Positions 61,541 through 64,000 of a stretch of DNA of 64,000 nucleotides are shown here, one piece after another. The notes beneath the pieces were generated by a model that made no database searches, was not told the DNA's origin, and worked only from the letters and a program-made list of their open reading frames with translations. Numbering within the stretch: position 1 is the first letter of the stretch; every line of letters begins with the position of its first letter. Source of the DNA: Gammaproteobacteria bacterium (GTDB taxonomy: Bacteria > Pseudomonadota > Gammaproteobacteria > Steroidobacterales > Steroidobacteraceae); NCBI GenBank assembly GCA_025355645.1, contig JANXZG010000003.1:1-64000 (forward strand). The letters run 5' to 3'. The position numbers and the translations under genes are program-made.

Positions 61541-62901
61541 GGCGGAATTATAGCCTGCTGATGGGCGATGCGGATGATCGCCGTGGCGCTGCGCTCAACA
61601 TCGTGAATCGTGGTTGCCCACGAAGAGACACTGATGCGCATCGCCGTGTGGCCCTGCCAGACGGTCACGCCGGCCCAGCACGTGCCCTCCGCCTGCACTG
61701 CATCGATCACGCGCCGGGTCATCTCGGGCGCGCCGAACGACACCATCACCTGGTTCAGCACGACCTCATTGAGGATCGCGAATCCCGCAGCTTTCAGCAG
61801 CTCGGCAAAGCGCCGTGCAAGCAGGCAGCAGCGCGCCACCATCTCCTCAAGGCCGCTGCTGCCGAGTGATTGCAGTGCCGCCCATACCTCGACACCGCGC
61901 GCACGGCGCGATAGTTCCGGCGTGAAATCCGATGGATTGCGGAACGGCGATGAGGGCGGCAGGTAGTCGGCCGTGATTGACATCGCCGCCTGCAGCGCCG
62001 CGCCATTGCGCACGAACACGAGCCCGCAGTCGTATGGGACGTTCAGCCATTTGTGCGCGTCTGTCGCCCACGAATCCGCAAGTTCGATTCCCGCTGTGAG
62101 TACACGACGGTCCGCGCAGGCACGCGCCCACAGGCCAAACGCGCCGTCGACGTGCACCCATGCGCCGGCCTCGTGCGCTGCCGGGACAATCCGGTCGAAA
62201 GGATCGAAACTACCGGTGTTGACGTTGCCCGCCTGCATGCACAGGATGGTCGGGCCCACGATGCGCGGCAGGCTGTCGGCGCGCATGCGTCCCTGCGTAT
62301 CGACCGGTACGCGTGTGACGCGGCTGCGGCCAAAGCCCAGCAGGCCGAGCGACTTGAACAAGGTCGGATGCGCCTCGGCACTGACGATGAGGGTGACGGG
62401 CGGCGCGCCGAACATGCCATTCGCTTCAACGGACCATCCTGCCCGTTCGAGCACGTAATGGCGCGCGGCCGCGAGCGCTGTGAAATTTGCCATGGTGGCG
62501 CCCGTGACGAGGGCGCCCGCAGTCGATGCACCCCATCCGAACAACTCGTTGAGCCATCGCAGCACGACGCTCTCGAGGTGCGCGACCCCGGGCGTCGACG
62601 CGTAAAAACCCGCGTTCTGGTCCCAGGCGGCGGCCAGCCAGTTCGCCGCCAGCGCTGCGGGCAGCGAGCCACCGGTGACAAAACCAAAATAGCGCGGTCC
62701 CGCCATGGCGACAGTGGCCGGACCTACGATTTCATCCAATAGCGCGAGCACGCGCTTTGGCTCCATTGGTGCCCGCGGCAGGGGCCCATCAAGTTTTGCC
62801 AATGACGCGATGTCGATCGGCTCAGGTACCACGCTACGGTGCGCCAGCGAATTCAGGTAGCGCATGGCCCTGTGCGCCGCATCCTCCATTATTCCGTCCA
62901 A
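61537..62901 (-). CDS. PLP-dependent group II amino acid decarboxylase-like protein
   Basis: 454 residues. Fold-type I enzyme: PRYFGFVTGGSLPAALAANW, DQNAGFYASTPGVAHLES, SAEAHPTLFKSLGLLGFG, WVHVDGAFGLWA (PLP Asp) and DAHKWLNVPYDCG with Schiff-base Lys284. It belongs with aromatic-L-amino-acid/glutamate decarboxylase-like proteins; the substrate cannot be read from sequence. Translationally coupled to the DUF885 peptidase gene, which hints at use of amino acids released from peptides. Confidence 0.85.
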   Translation of the reverse strand: MDGIMEDAAHRAMRYLNSLAHRSVVPEPIDIASLAKLDGPLPRAPMEPKRVLALLDEIVGPATVAMAGPRYFGFVTGGSLPAALAANWLAAAWDQNAGFYASTPGVAHLESVVLRWLNELFGWGASTAGALVTGATMANFTALAAARHYVLERAGWSVEANGMFGAPPVTLIVSAEAHPTLFKSLGLLGFGRSRVTRVPVDTQGRMRADSLPRIVGPTILCMQAGNVNTGSFDPFDRIVPAAHEAGAWVHVDGAFGLWARACADRRVLTAGIELADSWATDAHKWLNVPYDCGLVFVRNGAALQAAMSITADYLPPSSPFRNPSDFTPELSRRARGVEVWAALQSLGSSGLEEMVARCCLLARRFAELLKAAGFAILNEVVLNQVMVSFGAPEMTRRVIDAVQAEGTCWAGVTVWQGHTAMRISVSSWATTIHDVERSATAIIRIAHQQAIIPP

Positions 62902-63011
62902 GCCACACCTCAGATGATCGCCATAGCAGAAGGGAACGCCATTTTACCCTGCGCTGGGCTTTGCATGTAGATCGGTTAGAATCCAGCCATCGCGGCTCGG
63001 GAGTCATGGTC

Positions 63012-63860
63012 ATGCGCAAATCCGGCGGCTCTATTTTTGCGACAACTCTTTTCTTGGCGGGCACCGCACAGGCAGGCGTTTTCATCGAGATGAGCGATCA
63101 CGATGTCGCTAGCGGCAAGATGACGCCGCGCCACCATCTCTATGCGCAACAGGGAATGTTGCGTGCCGACAGCACGGACGGACATACCGTGGTCCTGTTC
63201 AAGGACAACTCGATGTTCTTGCTCGACTCGTCAGCCAAGACTTACCGCGTCCTCGACAAGGCCGCCATGGACCAGATGGCCGGCAAGATGAATGACGTGA
63301 TGTCACAGATGCAGGAAAAAATGGCGGCGATGCCGCCCGAGCAGCGCGCGGCGATGGAACGTGCGATGCAGAGCATTGGGCAGAGCATGCCGGGCACCGC
63401 GGCGGCGGCCAAGGCCCATGTCTACGATGCGATCGACACAGGTGCAACGGGCTCTGCTGGCGGGCGCAGCTGTCATATGTGGAATGCGACGCGCGATGGC
63501 AAGCCCACGGAGCAACTATGCGTTGCACCGGAGAGTTCGTTGCCGGGCACCGCGGAAGTCATGACGGCCATCAGGAGTGCCGCGTCGTTCAATCAGCAGT
63601 TCATGGATGCCATGCAGGCGCGCGGTGGTGCGGCTGCGTCCCTGGCATCGGGCTCGGGCGGAATCATGGCGCAGCACTTGAACGTGATGCAGAAAATCGG
63701 TGGCGTGCCGGTGGCGACGCGCCACTTCGATTCATCGACGGGCGCGCTGGACTCGACCGAGTCGGTCATGACGCAATGGCAGCAGCGCAACATCGATGCT
63801 ACGCAGTTTGAGATCCCGGCCGGCTACACCCGCAAAGATTTCCTGGCCGGGAAGCCCTAG
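63012..63860 (+). CDS. DUF4412 domain protein, exported
   Basis: 282 residues from ATG 63012, eight bases after GGGAG; ATG 63006 is too close to that site. Signal peptide about 1-20 (ending AQAG). The DUF4412-like part includes GMLRADSTDGHTVVLFKDNSM and FLLDSSAKTYRVLDKAAMDQM, followed by a Met/Gln-rich amphipathic stretch (about 95-120). Function unknown; such proteins are usually periplasmic with a lipoprotein-carrier-like fold. Confidence 0.78.
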   Translation: MRKSGGSIFATTLFLAGTAQAGVFIEMSDHDVASGKMTPRHHLYAQQGMLRADSTDGHTVVLFKDNSMFLLDSSAKTYRVLDKAAMDQMAGKMNDVMSQMQEKMAAMPPEQRAAMERAMQSIGQSMPGTAAAAKAHVYDAIDTGATGSAGGRSCHMWNATRDGKPTEQLCVAPESSLPGTAEVMTAIRSAASFNQQFMDAMQARGGAAASLASGSGGIMAQHLNVMQKIGGVPVATRHFDSSTGALDSTESVMTQWQQRNIDATQFEIPAGYTRKDFLAGKP

Positions 63861-63878
63861 CGCGAGCTCCAGCGAGCG

Positions 63879-64000
63879 CTATTTTTTGCGGTAGCCCGGC
63901 AGGCGCGAGGCACTCTCGCTGTGCGCGAGCGGAATGGCAGTCGCCACCGCGGAGCTGAAGCTGGCCCTGAGATCTTCGATCGCGATGTTTCGCCGGAAAA
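63879..64000 (-). CDS. 3' end of an unidentified gene
   Basis: On the minus strand a frame is open from the window edge to TAG at 63879-63881 and encodes a C-terminus FRRNIAIEDLRASF, then a small-residue stretch and RLPGYRKK. Codon use looks coding. Too little remains to name a family. It converges on the DUF4412 gene, 18 bases away. Confidence 0.55.
   Translation of the reverse strand, partial: FRRNIAIEDLRASFSSAVATAIPLAHSESASRLPGYRKK

Overview
The window is high-GC chromosomal DNA from a gammaproteobacterium. The gene orders are classic for that class: pilG-pilH-pilI-pilJ-chpA next to gshB, then gshB-tonB-like-yqgE-ruvX-pyrB; pilT/pilU divergent from yggS-proC-yggT; and a split class II ribonucleotide reductase (nrdJa/nrdJb) as in Pseudomonas. 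The overall flavour resembles the Nevskiales/Steroidobacterales/Xanthomonadales side of the class. That placement is inference from gene content; no rRNA or tRNA gene was seen in the window.

Layout. 1-3115: the end of a PduO-type cobalamin adenosyltransferase gene, a decayed AAC(6')-I-like acetyltransferase gene, ampD, rsmE and an EamA exporter. 3054-12604 (minus strand): the type IV pilus Chp chemosensory operon, ending in a giant ChpA kinase. 12812-16672: the gshB-to-pyrB operon. 16768-19298: an orphan histidine kinase and a diguanylate cyclase. 19299-20179: gene debris holding a short copy of a pilU-like gene and a YihY-family C-terminal remnant. 20180-24479: a probable membrane-lipid group (frameshifted psd, membrane-anchored class III aminotransferase, Mpo1-like protein, GT4 glycosyltransferase). 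24476-27761: three PilT-family ATPases in one operon. 27825-30520: yggS, proC, yggT and an HU-like gene. 30558-36234: hydrolase, FKBP, ppnN, L,D-transpeptidase and MltD-like genes. 36212-39063: adenosylcobalamin-dependent ribonucleotide reductase. 39064-39532: intergenic region with two NrdR-box-like palindromes. 39533-44955: hsp20, Do-type protease, SDR, M28 peptidase and a lipoprotein HExxH peptidase. 44958-49897: cca, MidA-like methyltransferase, pteridine reductase-like SDR, a small exported protein and a Bcr/CflA exporter. 49972-55375: sulfite dehydrogenase sorAB followed by a TatT/TatP/DctQM TRAP transporter. 55426-64000: a large lipoprotein, D-amino acid dehydrogenase, GST, slyX, DUF885 protein, PLP decarboxylase, DUF4412 protein and a cut-off gene.

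How it fits together. Twitching motility is well represented: a Chp signalling array plus three retraction ATPases. DNA precursor synthesis depends on adenosylcobalamin, and the adenosyltransferase that would supply it lies at the window edge. A periplasmic sulfite-oxidising pair sits in line with an uptake system. Several stretches that look empty hold decayed genes, which I recovered by reading the reverse strand across frameshifts and stop codons.
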